DNA of 64,000 bases from Enterobacteriaceae bacterium (GCA_031261005.1 JAISKF010000014.1:1-64000); one strand, 5' to 3'. Positions 9,419 to 19,450 are shown, numbered from the stretch's first letter. The notes: generated by a model from the sequence alone, not told the origin. Numbers and translations are program-made.

Positions 9419-10443
9419 CCAAAGCCTCCTCAGCCAAACAACCGATGCGTAGCTGGCGTAAATTTTTGCCGTTGTATCTGGCGATCATCATGCTGCTGGT
9501 GATCGCAGCGTTTGTGTCTTTTCGCTGGCATGATTTCTTGCTGCAAAGTGCGCTCTGGCAAAAAGAGCTGCATCAACAATTGGTGAAATTATTACAGCAA
9601 GTACAGCCGCAGCCCTTGAAGTACGGCGCATTATTGATGCTGTTTAGTTTTGTTTATGGTTTGCTGCATTCTGCGGGACCGGGGCACGGTAAAATGATTA
9701 TTGCTTCTTATCTGGCGACTCACCCGCTGAAACTAAAAGCCAGTTTGCTGCTGACGTTAGCCGCATCTCTGCTGCAAGGTGTAGCCGCGATTGTGCTGGT
9801 AACGCTGGTGCTATCGGTTTTTCAGCTTTCCGCCCGCGTGATCCATCAAAGTAGTTTTTGGCTGGAACAGGGCAGTTATCTTTTTATTGTTTTGATTGGC
9901 GTGATTCTGTGCTATCGGGCAATCAGTCAGTTGCTAAAAGTGATAAAAGCCAATCGTCGCGCGGCTTCATTCACTATTCATTCATTAACGCCGCTAAAAA
10001 CCGATCATGTGCATAGTAATAGCTGTGATTGCGGCTGTGGTCATCGTCATTTACCGACACCGAACGAACTTTCTGCTTCCGGCGACTGGAAAACTAATCT
10101 CGCAATTATTTTTTCTATTGGAATGCGTCCTTGCTCTGGCGCAATATTGGTGCTGCTGTTTGCCAAAGTTATCGATATTTACTATTGGGGAATGGCAGCA
10201 GCAATGGTAATGGCACTGGGAACAGCGACCACGATTTCTTTACTGGCGTTATTAGTTTATCTTGCCCGCAATGCAGCGGAAAAACTGATCACACGCTCTC
10301 ACCGTTCAAGCCTGATTTGGCAACGCATCGCGTTATCTTCGCTGTCGCTAATCGGCGGCGCATTACTGATTTTATTCGGCATTATTCTCTATTATGCCTC
10401 GACTCCGGCAGTTTCCGGCGGATTACGTTTTTTGGGTGTGTGA
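9409..10443 (+). CDS. NicO/RcnA-family nickel-cobalt transporter
   Basis: Inner-membrane protein of 344 aa with about six to seven hydrophobic segments. It has the family motifs GLLHSAGPGHGKMI and SIGMRPCSGAILVL, and a metal-binding type loop rich in His and Cys (TDHVHSNSCDCGCGHRH) between the two halves. Relatives move Ni2+ or Co2+, mostly outward in RcnA and possibly inward in other NicO branches; direction cannot be told here. It overlaps the DUF1007 gene, and the preceding rhodanese completes the set. No RcnR-type regulator is visible nearby. Confidence 0.85.
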   Translation: MQITKASSAKQPMRSWRKFLPLYLAIIMLLVIAAFVSFRWHDFLLQSALWQKELHQQLVKLLQQVQPQPLKYGALLMLFSFVYGLLHSAGPGHGKMIIASYLATHPLKLKASLLLTLAASLLQGVAAIVLVTLVLSVFQLSARVIHQSSFWLEQGSYLFIVLIGVILCYRAISQLLKVIKANRRAASFTIHSLTPLKTDHVHSNSCDCGCGHRHLPTPNELSASGDWKTNLAIIFSIGMRPCSGAILVLLFAKVIDIYYWGMAAAMVMALGTATTISLLALLVYLARNAAEKLITRSHRSSLIWQRIALSSLSLIGGALLILFGIILYYASTPAVSGGLRFLGV

Positions 10444-10454
10444 TGCGCGAGTAA

Positions 10455-10599
10455 TTAAATAATAATCCGTAGGGGTGACAATCTGTCGCCCGCATAAACA
10501 ACGCGGTGGGTTCACGGGCGGCAGGTTACTGTCCCTACGAAAAATCATATAATCATATGAAAGTTATCGTAAAAATATATTTTTATCCGAAGTTCAGGT
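10455..10599 (+). repeat. MITE-like repeat copy B
   Basis: The core begins CCGTAGGGGTGACAATCTG, has an inverted right hairpin, and continues into the long right arm ending TTATCCGAAGTTCAGGT. The left AT-rich arm is almost absent. It starts 11 bp after the NicO stop codon. Confidence 0.8.
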
Positions 10600-10617
10600 C
10601 TTTAATAATGGAAATAA

Positions 10618-11358
10618 ATGATGAGAAGAGTTTACGCCCATCGCGGTATGTCAACATTAGCGCCGGAAAATACGCTGTCAGCGTTTAAACTGTGCGCGGA
10701 GCATCAGGTTCGTTGGTTTGAGTGTGATGTTGATATTTTGCACGATGGTACGATTGTGATTTGCCATGATTCCACCCTCGATCGCTGTGCCGATCGTTCC
10801 GGTTCACTGTTTGATCTCACTAAGCAAGATCTGTCTCTGGTCGATGCAGGCAGTTGGTTTAGCGATGAATTTATCGGTGAACGTATTCCAACGCTGGATC
10901 AGCTTATCAGCCTGATGAATCGCTATCACCTAAACGCCAATATTGAGATCAAATCCTGTGATTCCAGTGCCGATGCTGCGCGTCATTTGCTGGCGGGCTT
11001 AAATCAGGCACTTGATAAATTAGATAGTGACTGTGAATATCTTATTTCCAGCTTTAACCCGTTGTTGCTGGCGGAGTTTAAAAAAATTCGTCCGCAAGCC
11101 ACCGTTGCTTGTTTGTTTGAAACGCATACTTTAAATGATGACTGGCATGTGGTTATGGAATGGGTTGGTGCTGAATATATTCACCCGCAAAATGAGGGAT
11201 TAACGCAAGAGCTGGTGGCGATGATGAAAGCGCGCGGTTACAAGATTAATGTCTGGACAGTGAATGCCAAAGATCGCGCTAATCAGTTATTTAACTGGGG
11301 CGTGGACGGTATCTTTACTGATTTTGCTCAGAGTTTTCCGCTAGCGCAAAGAAAATAG
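10618..11358 (+). CDS. Glycerophosphodiester phosphodiesterase (UgpQ-like)
   Basis: Cytosolic GDPD-family TIM-barrel enzyme expected to hydrolyse deacylated phospholipids to glycerol-3-phosphate and an alcohol. Evidence: YAHRGMSTLAPENTLSAF at the N-terminus (catalytic His and HRG/PEN motifs), FECDVDILHDGTIVICHD (metal-binding Glu/Asp and second catalytic His), NIEIKS, and NVWTVNAKDRANQLFNWGVDGIFTD at the end. Length 246 aa, close to cytosolic UgpQ and without a signal peptide, so it is not periplasmic GlpQ. ATG 10618 or 10621 could be the start. It stands alone between two MITE copies and is not next to ugpBAEC. Confidence 0.88.
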   Translation: MMRRVYAHRGMSTLAPENTLSAFKLCAEHQVRWFECDVDILHDGTIVICHDSTLDRCADRSGSLFDLTKQDLSLVDAGSWFSDEFIGERIPTLDQLISLMNRYHLNANIEIKSCDSSADAARHLLAGLNQALDKLDSDCEYLISSFNPLLLAEFKKIRPQATVACLFETHTLNDDWHVVMEWVGAEYIHPQNEGLTQELVAMMKARGYKINVWTVNAKDRANQLFNWGVDGIFTDFAQSFPLAQRK

Positions 11359-11360
11359 CC

Positions 11361-11501
11361 GAACCAGAGAGTCAGATAAGAAGTTATATTATTACGATAA
11401 CTTTCATATAATTATATGTTTTTCGTAGGGGCGGCAATCTGCCGCCCGTGAATCCACCGCGTTGTTTATGCGGGCGACAGATTATTTTTATTATCAATCT
11501 A
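11361..11501 (-). repeat. MITE-like repeat copy C, between convergent genes
   Basis: Left arm CAGATAAGAAGTTATATTAT, core CGTAGGGGCGGCAATCTGCC, spacer and a right hairpin whose distal half is lost, then ATTATCAATCTATT. It fills the space between the 3' ends of the GDPD gene and suhB, starting 3 bp from one stop codon and reaching the other. Confidence 0.8.
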
Positions 11502-12305
11502 TTAACGTTTTAACGCATCGCTTAAATCATCACGAATCGTTGAAAGCAATGCTTTTACTACGCGCGGATTACCTGCCACGATGTTGCCGGAAGCATACAT
11601 GTTATGAGCGCCGACAAAATCTGTCACGATACCGCCAGACTCACGCACCAGCAGTTCACCGGCGGCGAAATCCCACGGTTTTAAACCAATCTCAAAGAAA
11701 CCATCAACACGACCAGATGCGACATAAGCTAAATCCAGCGCAGCAGAACCGGTACGGCGGAAGTCCGCACATTGGGTGAACAGTTTATCCACCAGATTGA
11801 TATAAGTTGCAGCATGTTGTTTTTGTTTGAATGGGAAGCCAGTAGCAAGAATAGTACCAGACAGGTCTCTGGCAGCCGTACCGCGCAGGCGATAACCATT
11901 TAACTGCGCGCCCTGACCGCGAGTGGAAGTAAACAGCTCATTACGCATTGGATCGTAAACCACCGCCACTTCAGTGCGGCCTTTAACACGCACAGCGATA
12001 GAGACACAAAAATGAGGGAAACGTTTCAGGAAGTTAGCCGTGCCATCTAGTGGATCAATAACCCATTGAGTATCCTGATCTTCACCAGCAATTTCACCGC
12101 GTTCTTCACTGATAATGGTGTGTTGCGGATAGGCTTTGCGAATCACATCAATGATTAAATGTTCTGCTTCGCGATCGACGTTAGTGACGAAATCGTTATC
12201 ACCTTTTTGGCTTGCTTCAACAGCGTCAGGCGTTTCATAAAATTTGGCGATCAGGTTGCCAGCTTTACGCGCAGCGCGTACAGCGATGTTCAGCATTGGA
12301 TGCAT
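11502..12305 (-). CDS. suhB: Inositol monophosphatase family protein SuhB
   Basis: Mg2+-dependent inositol-1-phosphatase that also works as a Nus factor in rRNA antitermination complexes in E. coli. The protein is 267 aa, exactly the E. coli length, beginning MHPMLNIAVRAARKAGNLIAK. Metal sites are visible in ISEERGE, WVIDPLDGTANF and the C-terminal GLKPWDFAAGELLVRESGG. It is the only + to - switch in the first 39 kb and is transcribed divergently from trmJ, as in E. coli. Confidence 0.96.
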   Translation of the reverse strand: MHPMLNIAVRAARKAGNLIAKFYETPDAVEASQKGDNDFVTNVDREAEHLIIDVIRKAYPQHTIISEERGEIAGEDQDTQWVIDPLDGTANFLKRFPHFCVSIAVRVKGRTEVAVVYDPMRNELFTSTRGQGAQLNGYRLRGTAARDLSGTILATGFPFKQKQHAATYINLVDKLFTQCADFRRTGSAALDLAYVASGRVDGFFEIGLKPWDFAAGELLVRESGGIVTDFVGAHNMYASGNIVAGNPRVVKALLSTIRDDLSDALKR

Positions 12306-12544
12306 GAGTAGTTTCCACTAGATGTTAAAGAACGAATATTCCCGTTATGCCTCAAACTGCCTTGATGCTGTTTGAATTACTTGGGGATATAGAAAATATA
12401 TAAAACAAAACGGCGCGTAATTGTAGCAGAGGATTGATGTGTGTGGCTATGAGTATTGGAAACAATTACAGCGCACACTCAGTCCGGTGTGTTACCATTC
12501 TGCCCACAAATTTTTCGCTTATGCGTACACAGAATCGTATTCCT

Positions 12545-13321
12545 ATGTCAGAGCTTATTTCCAAAAATAGCGGATTAGATAACGTCCGTATTGTCCTTGT
12601 TGAAACGTCACATACTGGCAATATGGGATCAACTGCCAGAGCCATGAAAACGATGGGGCTGACCAATCTCTATCTGGTCAATCCGCTGGTTAAACCTGAT
12701 TCCCAAGCCATTGCACTTGCTGCGGGTGCCAGCGATATTATCGGCAATGCCTCTATTGTCGATACCCTTGATGACGCTTTAGCGGGTTGTCGTTTGGTGG
12801 TGGGAACTAGCGCTCGTTCCCGCACTTTACAGTGGCCGATGCTCGAACCGCGAGAATGCGGTGTAAAAATGACGCAGGAAGCGGCGCAATCTCCGGTAGC
12901 GCTGGTCTTTGGTCGTGAGCGCGTGGGTTTGACGAATGAAGAGTTACAGAAATGTCATTATCATGTAGCGATTCCGGCGAATCCTGATTACAGCTCGCTG
13001 AATTTAGCTATGGCAGTGCAAATTTTAGCGTATGAAATTCGTGTCGCATGGTTAGATCAACAGGCAGCAAGTCAGGGTGAAGTTAGTGCGGCAGAGCTGG
13101 AAGATCGCTATCCGCCAGCGGAAAATCTGGAGCGTTTTTATCAGCATTTGGAAAACGTGTTGCTGAATATCGGCTTTATTCGTGCCGCACACCCTGGTCA
13201 GGTGATGAATAAATTACGCCGCTTAATCAATCGTTCTCGTCCGGAAAGTCAGGAACTCAATATTTTACGCGGTATCCTTAGTGCAATAGAAAACCCTGAT
13301 ATAAGAAATAGGCATAAATAA
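12545..13321 (+). CDS. trmJ: tRNA (cytidine/uridine-2'-O-)-methyltransferase TrmJ
   Basis: SPOUT methyltransferase that 2'-O-methylates position 32 of several tRNAs using S-adenosylmethionine. Family motifs are [21 protein letters not shown] near the N-terminus, [26 protein letters not shown] and the knot motif [17 protein letters not shown]. Starting at ATG 12545 gives 258 aa and [18 protein letters not shown], slightly longer than E. coli (246 aa). ATG 12521 is an alternative. It is divergent from suhB and precedes iscR, the E. coli order with yfhR missing. Confidence 0.93.
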   Translation: MSELISKNSGLDNVRIVLVETSHTGNMGSTARAMKTMGLTNLYLVNPLVKPDSQAIALAAGASDIIGNASIVDTLDDALAGCRLVVGTSARSRTLQWPMLEPRECGVKMTQEAAQSPVALVFGRERVGLTNEELQKCHYHVAIPANPDYSSLNLAMAVQILAYEIRVAWLDQQAASQGEVSAAELEDRYPPAENLERFYQHLENVLLNIGFIRAAHPGQVMNKLRRLINRSRPESQELNILRGILSAIENPDIRNRHK

Positions 13322-13437
13322 TGCCATATTTACGCCTTTTCAATTGTTATAATTCGCGCGACAATACTGCTTATGCCTTGATTTTACTGGCTTGAATTGC
13401 ATTGAGACGTATTTTCAATAATGAAAACGGCTTGTTA

Positions 13438-13462
13438 ATAGTTGACTAATTTACTCAAGTAA
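13438..13462 (+). promoter_or_regulatory. IscR type-1 binding site, distal
   Basis: ATAGTTGACT followed by a 5-nt AT spacer and ACTCAAGTAA fits the type-1 IscR consensus. It lies about 66-90 bp before the iscR start, where [2Fe-2S]-IscR represses its own operon in E. coli. Confidence 0.7.
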
Positions 13463-13487
13463 ATAGTTGACTGAAATAGTTGGGAAT
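13463..13487 (+). promoter_or_regulatory. IscR type-1 binding site, proximal
   Basis: A second copy, ATAGTTGACTGAAATAGTTG, directly abuts the first. Two adjacent sites over the iscR promoter match the arrangement known from E. coli. Confidence 0.7.
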
Positions 13488-13527
13488 GCCACACTATTGC
13501 ATCTTCACAAACAGATGGGCATTCACC

Positions 13528-14031
13528 ATGAAACTGACATCTAAAGGTCGCTATGCAGTAACCGCCATGTTGGACGTGGCTTTGCATTCGCAAGAAGGAC
13601 CTGTTCCCTTAGCTGATATTTCTGAACGTCAAGGGATCTCTTTGTCTTATCTTGAGCAATTGTTCTCCCGTTTGCGTAAGAATGGTTTAGTGACCAGCGT
13701 TCGCGGACCGGGCGGGGGATATTTACTAGGCAGAGATGCCGATGTTATTGCTATAGGTTCGGTGATTAATGCGGTTGATGAGTCGGTCGATGCAACGCGT
13801 TGTCAGGGCAGCGGCTCTTGTCAAGGCGGGACGCGCTGCCTGACACATACGTTATGGCATGATCTCAGCGAACGCATTAGTAGCTTTCTAAACCAAATCA
13901 CGTTAGCTGAATTGGTACAAAGACAAGAAATATTGGAAGTTGCCGGTCGTCAAAATAACGAATCTCCAAACGTGGTAGCTGGCACTCATCACTTATTAGA
14001 TGAGACAAAAAAGATCAATCTACGCGCGTAG
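13528..14031 (+). CDS. iscR: Fe-S cluster assembly transcriptional regulator IscR
   Basis: Rrf2-family regulator that carries a [2Fe-2S] cluster and represses the isc operon when Fe-S supply is adequate. The start [21 protein letters not shown] is the ATG at 13528. Winged-helix residues are followed by the cluster ligands Cys92, Cys98, Cys104 and His107, all present. Length is 167 aa against 162 in E. coli, with a divergent C-terminus. It heads the isc operon, 99 nt before iscS, with two type-1 sites upstream. Confidence 0.97.
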   Translation: MKLTSKGRYAVTAMLDVALHSQEGPVPLADISERQGISLSYLEQLFSRLRKNGLVTSVRGPGGGYLLGRDADVIAIGSVINAVDESVDATRCQGSGSCQGGTRCLTHTLWHDLSERISSFLNQITLAELVQRQEILEVAGRQNNESPNVVAGTHHLLDETKKINLRA

Positions 14032-14130
14032 TCAGATATTAAATAAATTCACTGACTGGCGTCGTTGTATTTTACATACTAAGCATTATTTACTGGTTGC
14101 ATTATTTAGAAGTCGTGTACGGAGCAAAGC

Positions 14131-15345
14131 ATGAAATTACCTATTTATCTGGACTACTCAGCAACAACACCGGTCGATAAACGTGTTGCTGAGAAGATGA
14201 TGCAGTATTTAACCCTCGATGGCATTTTCGGTAATCCGGCGTCGCGTTCTCACCGTTTCGGCTGGCAAGCTGAAGAAGCGGTAGATATTGCCCGTAACCA
14301 GATTGCAGAACTGGTTGGTGCCGATCCGCGTGAGATTGTCTTTACCTCCGGCGCGACAGAAGCGGATAACTTAGCTATTAAAGGTGCAGCTAATTTTTAT
14401 CAGAAAAAAGGCAAACACATCATCACCGTTAAAACTGAGCATAAAGCAGTATTAGATACTTGCCGTCAGTTAGAACGCGAAGGTTTTGAAGTCACTTATC
14501 TGTCACCGAAATCCAACGGTATTCTTGATTTAAATGAATTAGAAGCAGCGATGCGCGACGATACATGCGTGGTTTCTATCATGCACGTTAATAACGAAAT
14601 CGGTGTGATTCAGGACATCGCTACAATCGGTGAAATGTGCCGCAGCCGCGGTATTATTTTCCATGTTGATGCGACCCAAAGCGTTGGCAAAGTAGCGATT
14701 GATCTGACTAAATTGAAAGTCGATTTAATGTCTTTCTCCGGTCACAAAATTTATGGACCTAAAGGTATCGGCGCGCTGTATGTTCGCCGTAAACCGCGCG
14801 TCAGAATTGAAGCGCAAATGCACGGCGGCGGTCATGAACGCGGAATGCGTTCCGGTACATTACCGGTTCACCAAATCGTCGGCATGGGCGAAGCCTACCG
14901 TATCGCTAAAGAAGATATGGACTCCGATATTTCCCGTATCCGTACTTTACGTGATCGCTTGTGGAATGGTCTGAAAGATATTGAAGAAGTTCATCTGAAC
15001 GGTTGTCTGGAACAGGGCGTAGCCACGATTCTCAACGTGAGTTTTAACTATGTTGAAGGCGAATCATTAATGATGGCGCTGAAAGATCTGGCAGTTTCTT
15101 CTGGTTCAGCCTGTACTTCAGCCAGCCTTGAACCCTCTTATGTGTTGCGCGCGCTGGGCATGAGTGATGAATTGGCGCACAGCTCGATTCGTTTCTCTTT
15201 AGGTCGTTTTACCACGGAAGAAGAGATCGACTACACCATTGATTTGGTAAAAAAATCTATTGGTCGCCTGCGTGATTTATCTCCATTGTGGGAGATGTTC
15301 AAACAGGGCGTAGACATTAATTCCATTGAGTGGTCACATCATTAA
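14131..15345 (+). CDS. iscS: Cysteine desulfurase IscS
   Basis: PLP enzyme that removes sulfur from cysteine and delivers it as persulfide to IscU, tRNA-thiolation proteins and others. The 404-aa protein starts [19 protein letters not shown]-Lys206 lies in [12 protein letters not shown], and the mobile catalytic Cys328 in [19 protein letters not shown]. The C-terminus SIEWSHH, which contacts IscU, is intact. Second gene of the isc operon. Confidence 0.98.
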   Translation: MKLPIYLDYSATTPVDKRVAEKMMQYLTLDGIFGNPASRSHRFGWQAEEAVDIARNQIAELVGADPREIVFTSGATEADNLAIKGAANFYQKKGKHIITVKTEHKAVLDTCRQLEREGFEVTYLSPKSNGILDLNELEAAMRDDTCVVSIMHVNNEIGVIQDIATIGEMCRSRGIIFHVDATQSVGKVAIDLTKLKVDLMSFSGHKIYGPKGIGALYVRRKPRVRIEAQMHGGGHERGMRSGTLPVHQIVGMGEAYRIAKEDMDSDISRIRTLRDRLWNGLKDIEEVHLNGCLEQGVATILNVSFNYVEGESLMMALKDLAVSSGSACTSASLEPSYVLRALGMSDELAHSSIRFSLGRFTTEEEIDYTIDLVKKSIGRLRDLSPLWEMFKQGVDINSIEWSHH

Positions 15346-15416
15346 TTGATTTGATATTGCATCGTTTATACCTATACGTATGTCTAAACGGTGCAATTTA
15401 AGCGGGAGTAAACATC

Positions 15417-15803
15417 ATGGCTTACAGCGAAAAAGTTATTGAACACTACGAAAATCCTCGTAATGTCGGTTCATTTGATAATGAAGATCCAACCATCGGC
15501 AGCGGCATGGTTGGCGCGCCCGCGTGCGGCGACGTAATGAAATTGCAGATAAAAGTTAACGATCAGGGTATTATTGAAGACGCTCGTTTTAAGACTTACG
15601 GCTGCGGTTCAGCGATCGCTTCCAGCTCTCTGATCACTGAATGGGTGAAAGGGAAATCTCTGGATCAAGCCGAAGCGATTAAGAATACTGAAATTGCAGA
15701 AGAACTGGCACTGCCGCCAGTAAAAATTCACTGTTCTATTCTGGCTGAAGATGCAATTAAAGCTGCTATTGCGGATTACAAAAATAAGCACGGCAGCAAA
15801 TAA
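15417..15803 (+). CDS. iscU: Fe-S cluster scaffold protein IscU
   Basis: Scaffold on which [2Fe-2S] and [4Fe-4S] clusters are built before HscA/HscB-driven transfer. All ligands are present: Cys37 with Asp39 (GAPACGDVMK), Cys63 (YGCGSAIASS) and Cys106 (VKIHCSILAED). The HscA-recognition motif LPPVK lies just before Cys106. Length 128 aa, as in E. coli. It starts after GCGGGAG, 71 nt beyond iscS and 25 nt before iscA. Confidence 0.98.
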   Translation: MAYSEKVIEHYENPRNVGSFDNEDPTIGSGMVGAPACGDVMKLQIKVNDQGIIEDARFKTYGCGSAIASSSLITEWVKGKSLDQAEAIKNTEIAEELALPPVKIHCSILAEDAIKAAIADYKNKHGSK

Positions 15804-15828
15804 AAAAATAAACGATTGAGGTTTGGCT

Positions 15829-16152
15829 ATGGCGATTACCATGAGCGATAGCGCTGCACAGCGCGTTCAGACTTTTTTAGCTAATCGGGGCAAAGGCATT
15901 GGTCTGCGTCTTGGGGTAAAAACGTCGGGCTGCTCTGGGATGGCATACGTGCTGGAATTCGTTGACGATATTCATGATGAAGATACCGTATTCGAAGATA
16001 AAGGCGTGAAAGTCATCGTTGATACCAAAAGTCTGGTTTATCTGGACGGCACCGAGCTGGATTTTGTTAAAGAAGGTTTGAACGAGGGGTTTAAGTTCAA
16101 TAATCCTAACGTTTCTAGTGAATGCGGCTGCGGTGAAAGTTTTAACGTTTAA
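15829..16152 (+). CDS. iscA: Fe-S cluster assembly protein IscA
   Basis: A-type carrier for Fe-S clusters. The 107-aa product starts [16 protein letters not shown] at ATG 15829, preceded by TTGAGG; a TTG six bases upstream is less likely. The three conserved cysteines are Cys35 ([13 protein letters not shown]), Cys99 and Cys101 ([10 protein letters not shown]). It lies between iscU and hscB. Confidence 0.97.
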   Translation: MAITMSDSAAQRVQTFLANRGKGIGLRLGVKTSGCSGMAYVLEFVDDIHDEDTVFEDKGVKVIVDTKSLVYLDGTELDFVKEGLNEGFKFNNPNVSSECGCGESFNV

Positions 16153-16240
16153 TTGATGTGCGCTGCCTGATTCTGCCTTTTGTTGCTTATTTTTTAACGG
16201 ACAGCCTGTTAAACGATAACAACTGAAATTTTAGTTCTGG

Positions 16241-16281
16241 ATAATGCTCCTTTGCGGTTAATGCGGGAGCATTATTTTAAT
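16241..16281 (+). terminator. Attenuator-like hairpin between iscA and hscB
   Basis: ATAATGCTCC / GGAGCATTAT, a perfect 10-bp stem with a 15-nt loop, followed by TTTAATAT. It could act as a partial terminator separating iscRSUA from hscBA-fdx-iscX, or as an RNA-processing site. The short T run argues against full termination. Confidence 0.55.
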
Positions 16282-16338
16282 ATCACGAAAAATTCGCTTA
16301 ACTAATCGTTTGATTAACTAATGTTATCAGAGTACGTC

Positions 16339-16857
16339 ATGGACTATTTCACACTATTTAATCTGCCTGTCCGCTTTAATCTGGAAACTTCCGCACTCTC
16401 TTCCCGCTATCAGGAATTACAGCGTCAATATCACCCTGATCGTTATGCCACTGCATCGGAAAGTGAGAAATTGCAATCAATACAGCAAGCTGCAACGATT
16501 AATGATGCTTATCAGACATTAAAAAATCCCCTGCGCCGTGCGGAATATATGCTGTCATTACACGGTATCGATGTTCGCAATGAGCAGCAAACTATGCACG
16601 ATACTGCGTTTCTGATGGAGCAATTGGAGTTACGCGAAGAACTTGATGCCATTGAACGCAAAGCTGACGCCGAATCTGCCCTGTCTGCTTTTAGTCAACG
16701 CGTGAAAAAAATGACGCTTGCTCGCAACGAACAGTTAATACAACAATTAGATAACCAGAGTTGGCAAATAGCAGCGGATACTGTCCGCAAACTCTTTTTT
16801 CTGGATAAGCTTCAACAGCAAATTGAACAGCTTGAAGAAAAGCTGCTCGATGCCTGA
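16339..16857 (+). CDS. hscB: Fe-S cluster co-chaperone HscB
   Basis: J-domain co-chaperone that brings IscU to HscA and stimulates its ATPase. The N-terminal J-domain has the HPD motif in RQYHPDRYA. The C-terminal three-helix IscU-binding part contains [22 protein letters not shown] 16339 gives [14 protein letters not shown] and 172 aa, as in E. coli (171). An in-frame ATG at 16321 would add six residues. Twelve nucleotides separate it from hscA. Confidence 0.96.
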   Translation: MDYFTLFNLPVRFNLETSALSSRYQELQRQYHPDRYATASESEKLQSIQQAATINDAYQTLKNPLRRAEYMLSLHGIDVRNEQQTMHDTAFLMEQLELREELDAIERKADAESALSAFSQRVKKMTLARNEQLIQQLDNQSWQIAADTVRKLFFLDKLQQQIEQLEEKLLDA

Positions 16858-16869
16858 CGGAATTTGAAC

Positions 16870-18741
16870 ATGGCTTTATTACAAATTAGCGAACCGGGAA
16901 TGACTGCCGCACCGCATCAACGCCGGTTAGCTGCGGGTATTGATTTAGGTACGACCAATTCGCTGGTGGCGACAGTCCGCAGCGGGCAAACAGAAACGCT
17001 GCCAGATGATCAAGGGCGGCACTTGCTGCCGTCAGTAGTGCATTATCAAGTTGATTGCATTGATGTGGGTTGGGCTGCTCGCGCTCAGGCAGCGGTCGAT
17101 CCCGCCAATACATTAAGCTCTGTAAAACGCATGATGGGGCGCTCGCTGGACGACATCGTACAGCGTTACCCAAATTTGCCTTATCAACTACAAGCAAGCG
17201 AAAACGGTTTGCCAATGATAGCGACGGCGGCAGGAGTGGTGAATCCGGTGCAGGTTTCTGCTGACATTCTTTCCGCGCTGGCGCAGCGCGCGCAAGAAAC
17301 ATTAGGCGGTGAACTAGAGGGCGTGGTGATTACTGTCCCTGCCTATTTTGATGATGCACAACGGCAAGGCACTAAAGATGCCGCGCGTTTAGCCGGATTG
17401 CACGTATTACGTCTGCTTAATGAACCAACGGCGGCGGCGATCGCTTACGGGCTGGACTCCGGTCAGGAAGGCATTATCGCCGTTTATGATTTAGGCGGCG
17501 GCACATTTGATATTTCTATTCTGCGTTTAAGTCGCGGTGTGTTTGAAGTGCTGGCAACGGGCGGCGATTCTGCGCTCGGCGGTGATGACTTCGATCATCT
17601 GCTGGCAAATTGGCTGCGTGAACAAGCCGGATTTAGCGATCATCAATTCATTGATAATCAACTTACGATTCATCAACTACAGCGCCAACTGCTTGATGCT
17701 GCAATTGCTGCCAAAATTGCCCTTAGCAGCAGTGATAGCGCGCAAGTGAATGTCGGAAACTGGCAAGGCACTGTTACTCGCGAACAGTTTGATAGCCTGA
17801 TTGCGTCGCTGGTGAAGAAAACGCTGCTGGCTTGCCGTCGTGCGTTGAAAGACGCCGGAGTGACAGCCGATGAAGTGCTGCAAGTGGTGATGGTTGGCGG
17901 TTCAACACGCGTACCGTTAGTACGGACGCAAGTCGGCGAATTTTTTGGTCGCACGCCGTTGACAAGTATTGATCCTGATCGCGTAGTGGCTATCGGTGCA
18001 GCGATTCAAGCTGATGTGCTGGTTGGCAATAAACCGGATTCCGATCTACTGCTATTGGACGTCATTCCGCTTTCCCTCGGCATTGAAACTATGGGCGGCT
18101 TGGTGGAAAAAATCATTCCGCGCAATACCACGATCCCTGTTGCCAGAGCGCAAGAGTTCACTACGTTTAAAGATGGGCAAACCGCCATGATGGTGCACGT
18201 TCTGCAAGGTGAGCGTGAACTGGTGAACGATTGCCGCTCACTGGCGCGTTTCACTTTGCGCGGTTTACCGCCAATGCCTGCGGGCGGGGCGCATATTCGC
18301 GTGACTTATCAGGTTGATGCGGACGGATTGCTTAGTGTCACAGCGATGGAGAAATCCACTAACGTACAGGCTTCGATTCAAGTCAAGCCCTCTTATGGTT
18401 TGAGCGATGATGAAATCGCCACCATGATTAAAGACTCAATGGTTAACGCGCAGCACGACATCAGCGCGCGCATGTTAGCGGAGCAAAAAGTAGAAGCCGC
18501 GCGGGTTTTAGAAAGTCTGAATGCCGCATTAACCAGCGACAGAGATTTATTAACCGAATCCGAGTTGGAAAATATTCATCATGCGGTTAATCAGTTAGAA
18601 GTATCGGCGCAAGGCAGCGATGCGGCTGCGATTGAAGCGGCGATTAAACATGTTGATTCCGCCACACAAGATTTTGCCGCCCGTCGTATGGATTCTTCTA
18701 TCCGTCGCGCTTTGGCGGGTCATTCTGTAGATGAGGTTTAA
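16870..18741 (+). CDS. hscA: Fe-S cluster assembly chaperone HscA
   Basis: Specialised Hsp70 that releases clusters from IscU. Nucleotide-binding domain motifs are [42 protein letters not shown] and [14 protein letters not shown]. The substrate-binding domain begins after [17 protein letters not shown]. Length 623 aa against 616 in E. coli. I use ATG 16870 ([11 protein letters not shown]); the TTG six bases upstream is less likely. The gene is unusually GC-rich compared with its neighbours but otherwise regular. It is followed by fdx after 2 nt. Confidence 0.97.
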   Translation: MALLQISEPGMTAAPHQRRLAAGIDLGTTNSLVATVRSGQTETLPDDQGRHLLPSVVHYQVDCIDVGWAARAQAAVDPANTLSSVKRMMGRSLDDIVQRYPNLPYQLQASENGLPMIATAAGVVNPVQVSADILSALAQRAQETLGGELEGVVITVPAYFDDAQRQGTKDAARLAGLHVLRLLNEPTAAAIAYGLDSGQEGIIAVYDLGGGTFDISILRLSRGVFEVLATGGDSALGGDDFDHLLANWLREQAGFSDHQFIDNQLTIHQLQRQLLDAAIAAKIALSSSDSAQVNVGNWQGTVTREQFDSLIASLVKKTLLACRRALKDAGVTADEVLQVVMVGGSTRVPLVRTQVGEFFGRTPLTSIDPDRVVAIGAAIQADVLVGNKPDSDLLLLDVIPLSLGIETMGGLVEKIIPRNTTIPVARAQEFTTFKDGQTAMMVHVLQGERELVNDCRSLARFTLRGLPPMPAGGAHIRVTYQVDADGLLSVTAMEKSTNVQASIQVKPSYGLSDDEIATMIKDSMVNAQHDISARMLAEQKVEAARVLESLNAALTSDRDLLTESELENIHHAVNQLEVSAQGSDAAAIEAAIKHVDSATQDFAARRMDSSIRRALAGHSVDEV

Positions 18742-18743
18742 AT

Positions 18744-19082
18744 ATGCCTAAGATTGTTTTCCTGCCCCATCAGGACTTATGCCCGAACGGTGCAGTTGTT
18801 GAAGCACGAGAGGGGGAAACCATACTGGACGCCGCATTACGCAACGGCATTGAAGTGGAACATGCCTGTGAAATGTCTTGTGCCTGCACCACTTGCCACT
18901 GCATCGTGCGCGAGGGCTTTGACTCGCTGGACGAAAGCAGCGAACTGGAAGACGATATGCTGGATAAAGCATGGGGTCTGGAGCCAGAAAGCCGGTTAAG
19001 TTGTCAGGCAAAAGTCGCCGATGAAGATCTGGTGGTTGAGTTGCCGCGTTATACTGTTAATCACGCTCGTGAAAAAAACTAA
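18744..19082 (+). CDS. fdx: Adrenodoxin-type [2Fe-2S] ferredoxin
   Basis: Electron donor for Fe-S assembly on IscU/IscS. The 112-aa protein shows the ligand set Cys42, Cys48, Cys51 (ACEMSCACTTCHC) and Cys87 (RLSCQAK), plus the VELPRYTVNHARE C-terminus typical of Isc ferredoxin. It starts 2 nt after hscA. Confidence 0.97.
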   Translation: MPKIVFLPHQDLCPNGAVVEAREGETILDAALRNGIEVEHACEMSCACTTCHCIVREGFDSLDESSELEDDMLDKAWGLEPESRLSCQAKVADEDLVVELPRYTVNHAREKN

Positions 19083-19097
19083 TTTTAAGAGGCGCGT

Positions 19098-19298
19098 ATG
19101 AGCCTGACCTGGCGAGACAGCCGTGAAATCGGCGAGACACTTTATGATCAATTCCCTGATATTGATCCAAAAACCGTGCGTTTTACTGATTTGCACCGTT
19201 GGGTTTGTGAACTGGACGATTTCGACGATGATCCGAATGGATCAAATGAAAAAATTCTGGAAGCCATTCTCTTAGTCTGGCTTGATGAAGCGGAATAA
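19098..19298 (+). CDS. iscX: Fe-S assembly protein IscX
   Basis: Small acidic protein that binds IscS and modulates sulfur transfer. The 66 residues, including [18 protein letters not shown] and the ending [14 protein letters not shown], match E. coli IscX in length and character. GAGGCGCGT precedes the ATG. It is the last gene of the isc operon, 15 nt after fdx. Confidence 0.97.
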   Translation: MSLTWRDSREIGETLYDQFPDIDPKTVRFTDLHRWVCELDDFDDDPNGSNEKILEAILLVWLDEAE

Positions 19299-19320
19299 TC
19301 TTTGTCTGAGTATCACGCCG

Positions 19321-19350
19321 GAGCTGCCATTTGGCAGCTCTAAATTTATT
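19321..19350 (+). terminator. Terminator after iscX
   Basis: GAGCTGCC / GGCAGCTC 8-bp stem with a TTT-type loop, followed by TAAATTTATT. It ends the isc operon 22 nt beyond the iscX stop. Confidence 0.8.
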
Positions 19351-19369
19351 CACAGAGTTAAACGATGCG

Positions 19370-19414
19370 GGAGTTTTCCGTTGGGGCTGACTTGGCGTAA
19401 ACCAACGAAACTCC
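19370..19414 (+). other. Long imperfect hairpin between iscX and pepB
   Basis: GGAGTT...CGTTGG pairs with CCAACG...AACTCC (two 6-bp blocks around a small internal loop), followed by TTTGGGAAAGG. It lies beyond the operon terminator and before MITE copy D. It could be a small RNA or a second terminator; no identity is recognised. Confidence 0.4.
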
Positions 19415-19450
19415 TTTGGGAAAGGTAGATCTATCGCACGCTATTCCTGA

